From contig NZ_JOEY01000032.1 of assembly GCF_000718165.1 (NCBI RefSeq), positions 79,760-143,759 of the forward strand: a DNA stretch of 64,000 nucleotides. Reading direction: 5' to 3'. A program made the position numbers and the translations under genes. Positions 8,436-17,388 of the stretch are shown in pieces; position 1 is the stretch's first letter; every line of letters starts with the position of its first letter. Under the pieces are notes generated by a model. That model worked only from the letters and a program-made list of their open reading frames with translations. It did not search any database and was not told the origin of the DNA. This DNA comes from Streptomyces fulvoviolaceus. GTDB taxonomy: Bacteria > Actinomycetota > Actinomycetes > Streptomycetales > Streptomycetaceae.

Positions 8436-8993
8436 ATGGACGCACCCATCGGACACTTCGACCACGCCACGCCCGCCCCCGACGCCCTCGACGAGCTGAC
8501 CCGCCCGGTCGCCGACGCCGTACGCCACTGGAGCGGCAGCGTCCCCGCCGACCAGATCGTCTACGTCGACACCGACCCGCAGTGGGCCGACACCGCCGTC
8601 TTCGTGGAGCACTACGGGCGGGAGTTGCTCGAACAGTCCGCGAACTGTGTCGTGGTCGCGGGCAAGCGCGGCGGCGAAACCACCCTTGCGGCGTGCGTCG
8701 TGCTCTCCACCACCCGGGTGGACGTCAACGGCGCCGTACGCCGCCAACTCGGCGCCCGCAAGGCCTCGTTCGCCTCGATGGACACGGCCACGGGGGAGAC
8801 CGGCATGGAGTACGGCGGGATCACCCCGATCGGACTCCCCGGTGACTGGGCGCTGTTGGTGGACTCGGCCGTCGTCGACCTCCCCTACGTCCTGGTCGGC
8901 AGCGGCCGCCGCCGCGGCAAGCTCCTCGTGCCGGGGAAGGCGTTCGCGGAGCTGCCGGGGGCGGTCGTGCTGGAGGGGCTGGGCGTCGCCTGA
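8436..8993 (+). CDS. YbaK/EbsC aminoacyl-tRNA deacylase
   Basis: 185 aa. The YbaK fold is recognisable: TAVFVEHYGRELLEQSANCVVV, GAVRRQLGARKASFAS with the family lysine, and TGMEYGGITPIGLP with the GxxP loop. Members hydrolyse mischarged tRNAs such as Cys-tRNAPro or Ala-tRNAPro in trans. The ATG at 8436 has no ribosome site but TAGCGT at 8424-8429 lies 6 nt upstream, so a leaderless transcript is likely. Its stop and the stop of the convergent CDF gene are 2 nt apart. Confidence 0.88.
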   Translation: MDAPIGHFDHATPAPDALDELTRPVADAVRHWSGSVPADQIVYVDTDPQWADTAVFVEHYGRELLEQSANCVVVAGKRGGETTLAACVVLSTTRVDVNGAVRRQLGARKASFASMDTATGETGMEYGGITPIGLPGDWALLVDSAVVDLPYVLVGSGRRRGKLLVPGKAFAELPGAVVLEGLGVA

Positions 8994-8995
8994 GC

Positions 8996-10024
8996 TCAGG
9001 CCGCCGCGTGGTGGGCGAGGGTGTGATGGGGATCCGTCTCTCCTGGTACCGGTGCCGGATCGGCGTGGACCAGGGCGGCGGTGAGCCGGGGAACGGCGTG
9101 CAGCAGCGCGTGTTCCGCGTCCACGGCGATCGCGTGCGCCTGGCGTACCGTCGCCTCTCCGTCCACGACGACCGCGACCTCCGCGCGCAGCCGGTGCCCG
9201 ATCCAGCGCAGCCTCAACTCGCCCACTCCGCGCACCCCTTCGACCTCGCGCAGCGCATGTTCGGCGCGGTCCACGAGGGCCGGGTCGACGGCGTCCATCA
9301 CGCGCCGGAACACCTCGCGCGCCGCGTCCCGAAGGACCAGGGCGATCGCGGCCGTGATGGCCAACCCCACGATCGGGTCGGCGAGTTGCCATCCCAGGGC
9401 AGAGCCGCCGGCGCCCAGCAGCACGGCCAGTGAGGTGAAGCCGTCGGTACGGGCGTGGAGTCCGTCCGCCACCAGTGCGGCCGAGCCGATGTCACGGCCC
9501 ACGCGGATCCGGTAGCGGGCCACCCACTCGTTGCCCGCGAAACCGACCAGCGCGGCCACGGCGACCGCCGGGACGTGCGCGACGGGGCGCGGATCGAGCA
9601 GCCGGTCGATCGCCATCCAGCCCGCGAAGGCCGCCGACGCGGCGATCGTCAGCACGATCACGATGCCCGCGAGATCCTCGGCGCGGCCGTAGCCGTACGT
9701 GAAGCGCCGCGTCGCCGCGCGCCGGCCCAGGACGAAGGCGATCCCGAGCGGTACGGCGGTCAGCGCGTCCGCGGTGTTGTGCACCGTGTCGCCGAGCAGC
9801 GCCACCGACCCGGACACGGCCACCACGGCCGCCTGCGCGAGGGCCGTCACCCCGAGCACCGCCAGCGAGACCCACAGGGCGCGCATGCCGCGGGCCGAGG
9901 ACTCGAGCGCCGAGTCGAGCTTGTCGGCGCTCTCGTGGGAGTGGGGGGTGAGGAGGTGGCCGAGACGGTGGCGGAGGCTGGGCTGCTGGTGATGGTGGTG
10001 CCCGTGGTGGTGCTGGTCGCTCAC
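8996..10024 (-). CDS. CDF family divalent metal exporter
   Basis: 342 aa from a GTG at 10024 with AAGGGG upstream. A His-rich cytoplasmic N-terminus (HHHGHHHHQQ) precedes six membrane helices. The metal-site motifs GDTVHNTADA (helix 2) and ADGLHARTDG (helix 5) place it in the zinc/cobalt/iron branch of the cation diffusion facilitators. The C-terminal cytoplasmic domain is at about 240-320. It works as a proton antiporter moving Zn2+ or a similar ion out. It is divergent from an ArsR repressor that probably senses the same metal. Confidence 0.93.
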   Translation of the reverse strand: MSDQHHHGHHHHQQPSLRHRLGHLLTPHSHESADKLDSALESSARGMRALWVSLAVLGVTALAQAAVVAVSGSVALLGDTVHNTADALTAVPLGIAFVLGRRAATRRFTYGYGRAEDLAGIVIVLTIAASAAFAGWMAIDRLLDPRPVAHVPAVAVAALVGFAGNEWVARYRIRVGRDIGSAALVADGLHARTDGFTSLAVLLGAGGSALGWQLADPIVGLAITAAIALVLRDAAREVFRRVMDAVDPALVDRAEHALREVEGVRGVGELRLRWIGHRLRAEVAVVVDGEATVRQAHAIAVDAEHALLHAVPRLTAALVHADPAPVPGETDPHHTLAHHAAA

Positions 10025-10049
10025 GTCGTTCCCCTTCCGGTGCGCGGAG

Positions 10050-10078
10050 TGGACGTACGACATCCACGAGGCCATTAT
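10050..10078 (+). promoter_or_regulatory. Promoter of the arsR-type gene
   Basis: TGGACG at 10050-10055, a 17-bp spacer, and CATTAT at 10073-10078, which ends 6 nt before the ATG at 10085. The stretch around the start (GTGCGTATGAGCGCACGCATGCAC) is rich in short inverted repeats and could be the metal-responsive operator. Confidence 0.6.
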
Positions 10079-10084
10079 GTGCGT

Positions 10085-10444
10085 ATGAGCGCACGCATGC
10101 ACCTATCACCTGCACATGATGCGCACCCGCGCACCCCCGGCGAGGAACAGTTCGCGCTCGCCGCCGAGATCCTCGCCGTGCTGGGCGACCGCACCCGCCT
10201 CGCCCTGCTGCACGCCCTGACGGCGGGAGAGTCCGATGTCACGACGCTCACGGAGGCGTGCGGCGCGGCGCGGCCGGCCGTCAGCCAGCATCTGGCCCGG
10301 CTGCGGCTGGCCGGTCTGGTGAGCACGCGCAAGGAGGGGCGCCGGGTGATCTACGCACTGCGCGACGGGCATCTGCGCCGCCTCGTGGACGAGGCGCTGA
10401 AGGTGGCGGACCACCGGCTCAGTGATCGGCCGGTGCACGACTGA
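10085..10444 (+). CDS. ArsR/SmtB family metal-sensing repressor
   Basis: 119 aa winged-helix protein. The HTH is at about 60-85 (TTLTEACGAARPAVSQHLARLR) and the wing at RKEGRRVIYAL. Metal ligands of the CzrA/SmtB alpha-5 type are suggested by the C-terminus (DEALKVADHRLSDRPVHD) and by the extra His near the N-terminus. It starts at an ATG 6 nt after a -10 element with no ribosome site, so a leaderless message is expected. Divergence from the CDF exporter implies zinc, nickel or cobalt efflux control. Which metal cannot be fixed from the sequence. Confidence 0.9.
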   Translation: MSARMHLSPAHDAHPRTPGEEQFALAAEILAVLGDRTRLALLHALTAGESDVTTLTEACGAARPAVSQHLARLRLAGLVSTRKEGRRVIYALRDGHLRRLVDEALKVADHRLSDRPVHD

Positions 10445-10461
10445 CGGAGACGGAGTCCGGG

Positions 10462-11682
10462 TCAGTAGGCGGCCGCCGTGCCGAGGTACTGCTCGGCGAA
10501 GGCCGCCGCCGCGGCGGGGGAGGTGAACAGGCGGCGGAGTCGGGCGAAGGTGGTGCCGGCCCGGTACTCGTCGCCCGACGAGGTGCCGTGGTACACCTCG
10601 GAGAGCCACTGGGAGAACTCCTGGTAGTCCCACACGCGCCGCAGACACGCCTCCGAATAGCCGTCGAGGCCGCTCTCCTCGCCCTTGCCGAGGTAGGCGA
10701 CCAGCGAGTCGCCGAGCAGGAAGGCGTCGTGCAGGGCGAGGTTCATGCCCTTCGCCGCGATGGGCGCGGTGAGGTGCGCGGCGTCGCCGGCCAGGAAGAG
10801 CCGTCCGAAGGTCATGGGCTCGACGACGTAGTTGTGCATGTCCAGGACGCGCTTCTCGATCAGCCGCCCCTCGGTGAGCGGCGGGGTGCCGTCCGCGCCG
10901 AGCCGCTGCTGCAGCTCCTCCCAGACGCGTTCGTGTGACCAGTTCTCGGGGTCGTCGCCGGGCGGGCACTCCAGGTAGTAGCGGGTGACCTGGGGGCTGC
11001 GGGCCATGTGCCCGGCGAACCCGTTGGGATGGATGCCGAACAGCACGCAGTCGGCGGACGGCGGTGCCTCGGCGAGCAGCGCCAGCCAGCCGATGCCGTA
11101 GTCGTGCCGGGCGATCTGCGCGTGCTCCGGCAGGGCCGAGCGTGTCACCCCGCGCGCTCCGTCGCAGCCCGCGACGAACTCGCACTGCACGAGCTGGTGT
11201 TGACCGGTCTCCGGGTCGGTGTACGACACCGACGGCAGGTCCGTCCCCAGGTCGTGCAGCCGTACGTCGCGCACGCCGAACCGGATCTCGCCACCCCGCA
11301 CGTCCGCGTACTCCCGCACCAGGTCCTTGACCAGCAACGGCTGCGGATAGACGAAGTGGTGACGTCCCGTCAGCTCGCCGTAGGAGAAGCGGAAACGGTC
11401 CCCGGCGAACCGGAACTCGCACTCGGTGTGCAGCTGCGCCCGCTCCAGCAGGTTCTCCGCTAGCCCACGCTGCTCGAGCCCGCGTACGGCCCACTCCTCG
11501 ATGACGCCAGCCCTGGGGCGCTGTTCGATGAACTCGCGCGTCTCGATCTCGAGGACGAGACAGTCGACGCCGGCGGCCCGCAGGATGTTGCCGATGGTCA
11601 GCCCGGCGGGGCCGGCGCCCACGATGACGACCGGAAAGCTTTGCGGGTCACCGGAGTTGGCGTGGGAGGTGGTGGAGGTCAC
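10462..11682 (-). CDS. pobA: 4-hydroxybenzoate 3-monooxygenase
   Basis: 406 aa FAD enzyme that converts 4-hydroxybenzoate to protocatechuate with NAD(P)H and O2. Visible motifs: VVIVGAGPAGL for FAD binding, ETREFIEQRPRAGVIE in the PobA-specific N-terminal part, DGARG (DG motif), and LFLAGDAAHLTAPIAAKGMN. Length matches the family (about 390-400). GTG start at 11682; CATAAT (complement of 11689-11694) is 6 nt upstream, suggesting a leaderless transcript. No pobR or pca genes are next to it. It follows an APC permease on the same strand by 79 nt, but looks separately transcribed. Confidence 0.93.
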   Translation of the reverse strand: MTSTTSHANSGDPQSFPVVIVGAGPAGLTIGNILRAAGVDCLVLEIETREFIEQRPRAGVIEEWAVRGLEQRGLAENLLERAQLHTECEFRFAGDRFRFSYGELTGRHHFVYPQPLLVKDLVREYADVRGGEIRFGVRDVRLHDLGTDLPSVSYTDPETGQHQLVQCEFVAGCDGARGVTRSALPEHAQIARHDYGIGWLALLAEAPPSADCVLFGIHPNGFAGHMARSPQVTRYYLECPPGDDPENWSHERVWEELQQRLGADGTPPLTEGRLIEKRVLDMHNYVVEPMTFGRLFLAGDAAHLTAPIAAKGMNLALHDAFLLGDSLVAYLGKGEESGLDGYSEACLRRVWDYQEFSQWLSEVYHGTSSGDEYRAGTTFARLRRLFTSPAAAAAFAEQYLGTAAAY

Positions 11683-11761
11683 CCGAACATTATGTCGGTG
11701 GCCCGGGGAGGGTGGGGAGTGGTGGCCGGGCGCCTCCACACGCGGAGGCGCCCGGTCCGCC

Positions 11762-13399
11762 TCAGTGCGCCGGGGCGTCGGTGACGATGACGTCGTCGAT
11801 GCTCCGCTCGATCTCCTCGGTGCCGGAGGCGGACGTCCGTGCCCAGTAGTAGATGCCCAGCGAGAACACCGTGATGACCAGGATGTCCCACCACAGGCCG
11901 ATGTGGCCCGCGCCGCCGAAGCCGCCCTCCGCGGAGATGACGCCCATCCCCAGCAGGTAGACCGGCAGCCACTGGGCGGCCCTGAAGTCCATCCGGGGCG
12001 CGTCCGGTTGACCGGTGGCGGTGGCGTACCAGGCGTATCCGCCGAGGAGGACGTAGCCGAGGACGATCGCGATGCCGAGGCGCCACAGGGTGTCCCAACC
12101 CGCCCAGTAGATGATGAGGTTGGCCACCACGAACGACAGCGGGGCGAGCGCCTTGCCGGCGGGCAGCCGGTACGGGCGCTGGTGGTGCGGTAGCCGGTCC
12201 GCGAAGACGCCGTACGCCAGCGGCGCGCCCGCGTACATCAGGACGCTCGCCGAGGTGATGAAGCCGACCAGTTGCTGCCAGCTCGGGAAGGGCAGGAAGC
12301 AGACCACGCCGGTCACGAAGGAGATGGTCAGCCCGAACCAGGGCACGCCCCGCTTGTCGGTGCCGGCGAAGATCTTCGGCGCGTACCCGTTCTTGGCCAG
12401 CCCGTAGGAGACCCGGGAGGTCGCGGTGGTGTAGATCAGGCCGGTGCCGCCGGGGGAGATCACCGCGTCCAGGTACAGCACCACGCTCAGCCAGCCCAGA
12501 CCGACCAGGGTCGCCAGGCCCGCCCAGGGTCCGCTGATCCCGGGGTAGTCGAGGTGGGCCCAGCCGTGCGCGAAGGTGCTGTGCGGCAGCGCGGCGATGA
12601 ACACGACCTGGAGCAGGACGTAGATGACCGCGCCGATCGCGACCGAGCCGAGGGTCGCCCGCGGCAGGTCCCGCTTCGGGTTGCGGCTCTCGCCCGCCAG
12701 CTGGATCGCCTGCTCGAAGCCCAGCAGGGCGAAGATGATGCCGCTGCCGCTGATGGCGCTGAGCACGCCCTTGGCGCCGAACGGCGCGAAGCTCTCCGAA
12801 GTGAAGTTGCCCGGGTGGAAGTTGCCGACGGCGATGACGAAGATGGCGGCCAGCGGTACGGCGATCTTCCACCAGGTGGCCGCGCTGTTGGTGTGGGCGA
12901 GTGCCCGTACGCCGAGGAAGTTGACGACCACGAAAACGGCCATGAGGACCACGGCGACGAGGAAGCCGCTGGTCGTCAGCGTCTTGTCCGCGTGCTGGAA
13001 GCCCTGCGCCCAGGACCAGTGGCCGGCGTAGCCGATCATGGCCTCGACCTCGATGGGCGCGACGGTCGCCGCCTGCAGCCAGGAGAACCAGCCGAAGGAC
13101 ATTCCGGCCAGACCGCCGAACGCGTAGTGCGGATAACGCGCGGTACCGCCCGCCACCGGGAACATGCCACCGAGTTCCGCGTGCACCAGCGCCAGCAGAA
13201 CGATCGCCACCGCGCCGATCACCCACGAGATGATCGCCGCGGGACCGGCCACGACGACCGCTTCCTGGGCGCCGTAGAGCCAGCCGGAGCCGATGATGGA
13301 TCCGACCGAGGCCCACATGAGCCCGATCAGTCCGACATCCCGCCGCAGGCCGCCGCCCGGGTCCCCTTTTGTCTCCGGTATTGCATCGACGCTTACCAT
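11762..13399 (-). CDS. APC family amino acid/polyamine permease
   Basis: 545 aa with about 12 membrane helices. The amino acid-polyamine-organocation signature is clear: GLMWASVGSIIGSGWLYGAQ in helix 1 and ALLGFEQAIQLAGESRNPKRDLPRA in helices 6-7. The C-terminus is longer than usual, with two further helices and an acidic tail (TEEIERSIDDVIV). The ATG at 13399 is preceded by an unusually A+T-rich segment (13400-13520), which probably holds its promoter. The substrate is unknown; the nearby pobA does not prove an aromatic substrate. Confidence 0.9.
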   Translation of the reverse strand: MVSVDAIPETKGDPGGGLRRDVGLIGLMWASVGSIIGSGWLYGAQEAVVVAGPAAIISWVIGAVAIVLLALVHAELGGMFPVAGGTARYPHYAFGGLAGMSFGWFSWLQAATVAPIEVEAMIGYAGHWSWAQGFQHADKTLTTSGFLVAVVLMAVFVVVNFLGVRALAHTNSAATWWKIAVPLAAIFVIAVGNFHPGNFTSESFAPFGAKGVLSAISGSGIIFALLGFEQAIQLAGESRNPKRDLPRATLGSVAIGAVIYVLLQVVFIAALPHSTFAHGWAHLDYPGISGPWAGLATLVGLGWLSVVLYLDAVISPGGTGLIYTTATSRVSYGLAKNGYAPKIFAGTDKRGVPWFGLTISFVTGVVCFLPFPSWQQLVGFITSASVLMYAGAPLAYGVFADRLPHHQRPYRLPAGKALAPLSFVVANLIIYWAGWDTLWRLGIAIVLGYVLLGGYAWYATATGQPDAPRMDFRAAQWLPVYLLGMGVISAEGGFGGAGHIGLWWDILVITVFSLGIYYWARTSASGTEEIERSIDDVIVTDAPAH

Positions 13400-13557
13400 A
13401 AATTAAGGGGCCTCTCACAAAATGCTTACATTTGAAGTGGAAGAGGCTCCAGATTAGGAATGAACTGCCATTCCATTGAAGATGGCAAGCGGATTTTTGA
13501 CTCGCCTACGGGGAATTCCTGGCGAATACTTCAGGAATTCAGGGGGTGCCGGAAACC

Positions 13558-13965
13558 TCAGCCCAGCCGGGGTATCTCGATGGCCGGGCAGCGGTCCATG
13601 ACCATGTCGAGGCCGGCCGCGCGAGTGCGGGTGTACGCGGCCTCGTCGATGACGCCGAGCTGGTACCAGACGGCCTTGGCGCCGATGGCGGCGGCTTCGT
13701 CGGCGACGGGGCCGGCGAGGTCGCTGTTGACGAACACATCGACGACGTCGACTTCGAAGGGGATCGCTTCCAGGGAGGGGTAGCCCTTCTCTCCGTGCAC
13801 GGTCTCGGCCTTCGGGTGCACGGGCACGATGCGCTTGCCGTAGCGCTGGAGCACGTCGGCGACGCCATAGGCCGCACGTCGCTGGTTCGAGGACAGGCCC
13901 ACGATCGCCCAGGTGTCGCCGAGCTCGGTGAGGATCTTGCGGATCGTTGCTGGGTCGCCGTACAC
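13558..13965 (-). CDS. CoA-binding Rossmann protein
   Basis: 135 aa single-domain protein of the CoA_binding (YccU-like) family. It has WAIVGLSSNQRRAAYGVADVL near the N-terminus, IVPVHPKAETVHGEKGYPSL in the middle, and KAVWYQLGVIDEAAYTRTRAAGLDMVMDRCPAIE at the end. GTG start at 13965 with GAGGAGG 6 nt upstream. It opens the putative hypoxia island on its left side; related single-domain proteins bind CoA or nucleotides, and their function is undefined. Confidence 0.88.
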   Translation of the reverse strand: MYGDPATIRKILTELGDTWAIVGLSSNQRRAAYGVADVLQRYGKRIVPVHPKAETVHGEKGYPSLEAIPFEVDVVDVFVNSDLAGPVADEAAAIGAKAVWYQLGVIDEAAYTRTRAAGLDMVMDRCPAIEIPRLG

Positions 13966-14038
13966 GTTCGGCCTCCTCGGGATTCGTGCGTCGCCGTTCC
14001 TGACAACGGCGGGCCCGACGCGGGGATTCCCCGAGGGA

Positions 14039-14620
14039 TCAGCCGGTCTTGTGGCCCCACCGCGGTCCGACCAGGTCCCACTCCCTGCCCCACTGGTCGA
14101 TGCGCCGCCGGTCGAGTCGCCACCGGGCCAGGGCGCCGGCGCCGAACGCCGTGCCGGCGAGGCCTAGTGCGGCGGCCGTGCCCAGGACGCCCGCCTCGAC
14201 GGCCGCCTCCGTGGGGCTTGGCGGCTCGGTGGCCAGATCGCCCCGGCCGTCCAGCCAGACCACGACCTCGGCGCCGGCCTTCTGATCCGTGCCGACGAGG
14301 GTCTTGTCCGTGCGCGTGTCGCCGTCGGGGGTTGTCCAGCGGATCTTCGCCAGGGCGTGCCGGCTCGTCGTGCCGGCCGAGGTGGCGGAGGCCGGGACGT
14401 CGGTGAGGAGTTCGGCGCGCACGGAGTGCCGTTCGGCGCGTTGCCGGGCGAACGCGTCGTCGGCGGCGTGGGCCGTCACCAGTCCGGCCAGGGCGCCGCC
14501 CACCGCGACGACCACCCAGACCGCCAGCACGATCCATGCCTCGACGATGTCGTCGCGCCGCCGCAACGCGTTGCTGCGCCAACGCCACAGCCGCTTCTTC
14601 GCGCGAGTCCCGCCGTCCAT
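14039..14620 (-). CDS. Rv1733c family membrane protein
   Basis: 193 aa from an ATG at 14620 with GAGGAGGT 9 nt upstream. The layout is that of the Rv1733c family: a basic start (KKRLWRWRSNALRRRDD), one membrane helix at about 29-51, an extracytoplasmic loop that ends with AEVVVWLDGRGDLATEPPS, and a second helix before a basic tail. Rv1733c is a member of the Mycobacterium tuberculosis DosR dormancy regulon, and Streptomyces homologues tend to sit in equivalent clusters. Biochemical role unknown. A candidate DosR-like dyad lies 120 bp upstream of the start. Confidence 0.82.
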   Translation of the reverse strand: MDGGTRAKKRLWRWRSNALRRRDDIVEAWIVLAVWVVVAVGGALAGLVTAHAADDAFARQRAERHSVRAELLTDVPASATSAGTTSRHALAKIRWTTPDGDTRTDKTLVGTDQKAGAEVVVWLDGRGDLATEPPSPTEAAVEAGVLGTAAALGLAGTAFGAGALARWRLDRRRIDQWGREWDLVGPRWGHKTG

Positions 14621-14739
14621 CGGTCCGCACCTCCTCGCCTTCGCCGGCACTCCTGAAGGTGCCAGCCGCAGTGTTGCCGCGGCATGGGCCGATCAGACGG
14701 AATCGAGGGGCCGACCGGGACCGACTCGCGCAAGAGGTC

Positions 14740-14753
14740 GGGATGTTCGGCCC
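14740..14753. promoter_or_regulatory. DosR/OsdR-like box 1 (imperfect)
   Basis: GGGAT-GTTC-GGCCC within the wider dyad TCGGG...CCCGA. It lies upstream of the Rv1733c-type gene. One position differs from the pattern GGGNC-N4-GNCCC seen in other gaps of this island. Confidence 0.35.
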
Positions 14754-14765
14754 CGATCGGCTAGG

Positions 14766-15260
14766 TCAGGGCTCGTCGGGGTGGTCGACGGGGACGAGCC
14801 GGACTCCGGCGACCAGGTCGGGGCGGATGCGGACCGCGTAGTCCATGGACCGTCCCACCCACGGATGCAGCAGTTCCTGGTAGCGGGCCAGGTCGCGGGG
14901 GTCGGTCACCAGATGGGCGTAACCGGTGACCACCACGCTCCAGCCGAGGTGTGTGTCCGGGTCGATGGCGTCCGCCTCGTACGCCACGACGACGCCCGGC
15001 GCGCCGGCCTGCCGGGTCCGTGAGGTCAGGGCCGCGCCCTCGTGGGTGCGGATGACGATGTCGCCGTCGTCCAGGACGTGGTTGACCGGGCGGATCGTCG
15101 GCAGTGCGTGCTGGGTGAAGACGATCCGTCCGAAGGACACGCTGCCCAGGAGCCGTAGCGCTTCGGCGGCGTCGAGGTCGATGCTCCGGCGCGGTCCTGT
15201 GGCGACCGGCCGGCCGTTGTCGAGGGCCATGGCGGGCTTCCGTACGTGTTCGTCTCTCAC
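14766..15260 (-). CDS. Pyridoxamine 5'-phosphate oxidase-like FMN split-barrel protein
   Basis: 164 aa from the GTG at 15260 (GGAGA upstream), or 154 aa from the ATG at 15230; I cannot separate the two. Split-barrel motifs: LDAAEALRLLGSVSFGRIVF, the strand PTIRPVNHVLDDGDIVIRT, and WSVVVTGYAHLV. Members bind FMN, F420 or heme. Proteins of this kind recur in actinobacterial dormancy regulons and are taken to be flavin reductases or biliverdin/F420 enzymes; the reaction here is unknown. It is divergent from the sensor kinase across 400 bp with a perfect candidate DosR-like dyad. Confidence 0.85.
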   Translation of the reverse strand: MRDEHVRKPAMALDNGRPVATGPRRSIDLDAAEALRLLGSVSFGRIVFTQHALPTIRPVNHVLDDGDIVIRTHEGAALTSRTRQAGAPGVVVAYEADAIDPDTHLGWSVVVTGYAHLVTDPRDLARYQELLHPWVGRSMDYAVRIRPDLVAGVRLVPVDHPDEP

Positions 15261-15358
15261 GGCTGCGTGTCTCCGACCGGCTCACCGGGCGTGTCGCGCG
15301 GCTCGGCGTGCCTTTGTTCGATCAAATCATTCGAACCGCGGCGGGGCCCGCGCCGCTA

Positions 15359-15372
15359 GGGCCCTTCGGCCC
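15359..15372. promoter_or_regulatory. DosR/OsdR-like box 2
   Basis: GGGCC-CTTC-GGCCC, a perfect 5-4-5 dyad in the 400-bp divergent region (15261-15660) between the split-barrel gene and the sensor kinase gene. Apart from this and the kinase ribosome site GGAGGA at 15649-15654, the region shows no gene. Near 15315-15340 is a relatively A+T-rich patch (TTTGTTCGATCAAATCATTCGAA) that could hold the minus-strand promoter. Confidence 0.5.
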
Positions 15373-15660
15373 TCGCCGGTGACCGGACGGCCCGTGTCAT
15401 GGTCGGTGGGGGCGTGCCGGGCCGGCTGTCACCTCTGCCCCGGGATCTCCCTCACGCGTACGCCGCGGTGCCGGGAACGCGGATGTCCCCGGCGGAAACG
15501 GTTCCTCGATCTCACCGAGCACGTCGCGGCCCGGCCCCCGCGCGGCTGACCCGGGGTATCTGCCCCTGATCCCGTACCGCCTCCCGCCGTGGGCCGATAC
15601 CGTTGCACGTGACCGGCACGGTCGGCCATGTGCGTGTCTTCGGGACGTGGAGGATCACCG

Positions 15661-17382
15661 GTGGGAAGCCAGGAGCAGGCCGGTCAGGCCCGCGTACGGC
15701 TGCCGCAGCTGAAGCTGGACGAGCTGCTGGAGGAGTTGCAGGCCCGCCTGGACGCGGCCCGCGGCACACGTGACCGGGTGCACAGCCTCCTGGAGGCGGT
15801 GCTCTCGGTCGGCCGGGAGCTCGACCTCGAGCAGGCGCTGCACAGCATCGTGGAGGCCGCAGCGGTGCTGGTCGACGCGCAGTACGCCGCCCTCGGAGTG
15901 ATCGGAGCGGACGGCAAGCGGCTGTCCGCCTTCCACACGATCGGGGTCACCGAGGAGGAGATCGCCCGGATCGGCCCTTACCCGGAGGGCCACGGCATCC
16001 TCGGCGAGCTGATCACCAACCCCCAACCGCTGCGGCTGGCCAAGATCTCCGACCACCCCTCCTCGTACGGCTTCCCGCCCCGCCACCCGCCGATGAACAC
16101 CTTCCTCGGCGTCCCGATCCGGGTGCGCGACCAGGTCTTCGGCAATCTGTACCTGACCGAGAAGGCCGGCGGGGCGCAGTTCGACGAGGAGGACGAGTCG
16201 GTTCTGTCGACGCTGGCCGTCGCGGCCGGCGTCGCGATCGACAACGCCCGCCTGTACGAGGAGTCCCGGCTTCGGGAACGCTGGCTGAGCGCCACCGCGG
16301 AGATCACCCACAGCCTGATGTCCGGCAGCGAGCGCGGCGAGGCCCTGGGCCTGATCGCCGAACGGGCCAGGGAGATCACCGGAGCGGCCCTCGCCGTGGT
16401 CGCCATGCCCCTCGAGGACACCGACTCGCTGCGGGTGGAACTGGCCATCGGGGAGGGCGCCGAGGCGCACCGCGGGGTCGTCCTCCCCGTGGACGACAGC
16501 CTCATCGGTCTGGCCTTCTCCACTGCCGCGCCCGTCACCAGCCGGGACGTCGGCCGGGACGAGAGGGTGTCGCAGCGCTTGAAGGGGCTGGGGGCGGCGG
16601 TGGCCGTGCCCATCGGGACGGGCGACGGTGTGCGAGGCGTCCTGCTCCTGGTGCGCGAGGCGGGCCACATGGTGTTCTCCGAGAAGGAGACCGAGCCGCT
16701 GCGGGGCTTCGCCGCGCAGGCCGCGATCGCGTTGGGGCTGGCCGAGCGCCGCCAGGACGCCGAGCAGATCGCGGTGCTCGAGGACCGCGACCGCATCGCC
16801 CGGGACCTGCACGACCTGGCCATCCAGCGGCTGTTCGCGACCGGCATGACCCTGCAGAGCGCGGGTCGCTTCATCGAGCACCGGGAGGCCTCGGAGCGCG
16901 TGGCGCGGGCGGTGGACGACCTGGACGAGACCATCAAGATCATCCGGTCGACCATCTTCGGCCTGCGGTCGCACGACGGCCTCCCCGGGTCCGGACTGCG
17001 GGCCAGGGTCGTACGGGCGGCAGGCGAGGCGGCGCCCGTGCTGGGCTTCGCGCCCAGCCTGCGCATGGAGGGCCTGGTGGACACCGACGTGCCCCGGGAG
17101 ATCGCCGACCACGTGGTGGCCGTGCTCTCCGAGGGCCTGACCAACATCGCCCGGCACGCCCGCGCCGACCGCGCCGAGGTGGCGCTGGAGACCGACGGCC
17201 GCGAGGTGCGGCTGACGGTGTCCGACAACGGCGTGGGAATCCCGCCCGAGGGGCGTCGCAGCGGCCTGCACAACATGGCCGAGCGGGCCCGGCAGTTGGG
17301 CGGCGAGCTCCGGCTGACCACTCCGGAGGGCGGTGGCAGCACGCTGCTGTGGCGGGTGCCGGTACCGGGGGCGAAGCAGTAG
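15661..17382 (+). CDS. Two-GAF sensor histidine kinase, DevS/OsdK type
   Basis: 573 aa from a GTG at 15661 with GGAGGA 6 nt upstream. Two GAF domains are at about 50-195 and 220-365. The first carries RHPPMNTFLGVPIRVRD and NLYLTEK, closely like the heme-binding GAF-A of DosS/DosT; His142 is a possible heme ligand. A HisKA_3 dimerisation helix has the phospho-acceptor motif RIARDLHDLAIQRLF (His384), followed by an HATPase domain (SEGLTNIARHA, DNGVGIP). No membrane helix. In the family, GAF-A heme senses O2, NO or CO. It is convergent with the response regulator gene, 6 nt apart. Confidence 0.92.
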   Translation: MGSQEQAGQARVRLPQLKLDELLEELQARLDAARGTRDRVHSLLEAVLSVGRELDLEQALHSIVEAAAVLVDAQYAALGVIGADGKRLSAFHTIGVTEEEIARIGPYPEGHGILGELITNPQPLRLAKISDHPSSYGFPPRHPPMNTFLGVPIRVRDQVFGNLYLTEKAGGAQFDEEDESVLSTLAVAAGVAIDNARLYEESRLRERWLSATAEITHSLMSGSERGEALGLIAERAREITGAALAVVAMPLEDTDSLRVELAIGEGAEAHRGVVLPVDDSLIGLAFSTAAPVTSRDVGRDERVSQRLKGLGAAVAVPIGTGDGVRGVLLLVREAGHMVFSEKETEPLRGFAAQAAIALGLAERRQDAEQIAVLEDRDRIARDLHDLAIQRLFATGMTLQSAGRFIEHREASERVARAVDDLDETIKIIRSTIFGLRSHDGLPGSGLRARVVRAAGEAAPVLGFAPSLRMEGLVDTDVPREIADHVVAVLSEGLTNIARHARADRAEVALETDGREVRLTVSDNGVGIPPEGRRSGLHNMAERARQLGGELRLTTPEGGGSTLLWRVPVPGAKQ

Positions 17383-17388
17383 GAGACG

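Noticed and set aside
11441..13418. Physical link between pobA and the APC permease as an aromatic uptake operon
   Set aside because: The genes have a 79-nt gap, pobA seems to have its own leaderless promoter, and nothing in the permease indicates aromatic substrates; kept only as a neighbour note.
14715..14730. GGGGCCGACCGGGACC upstream of the Rv1733c-type gene as a regulator box
   Set aside because: The two half sites are in direct, not inverted, orientation.
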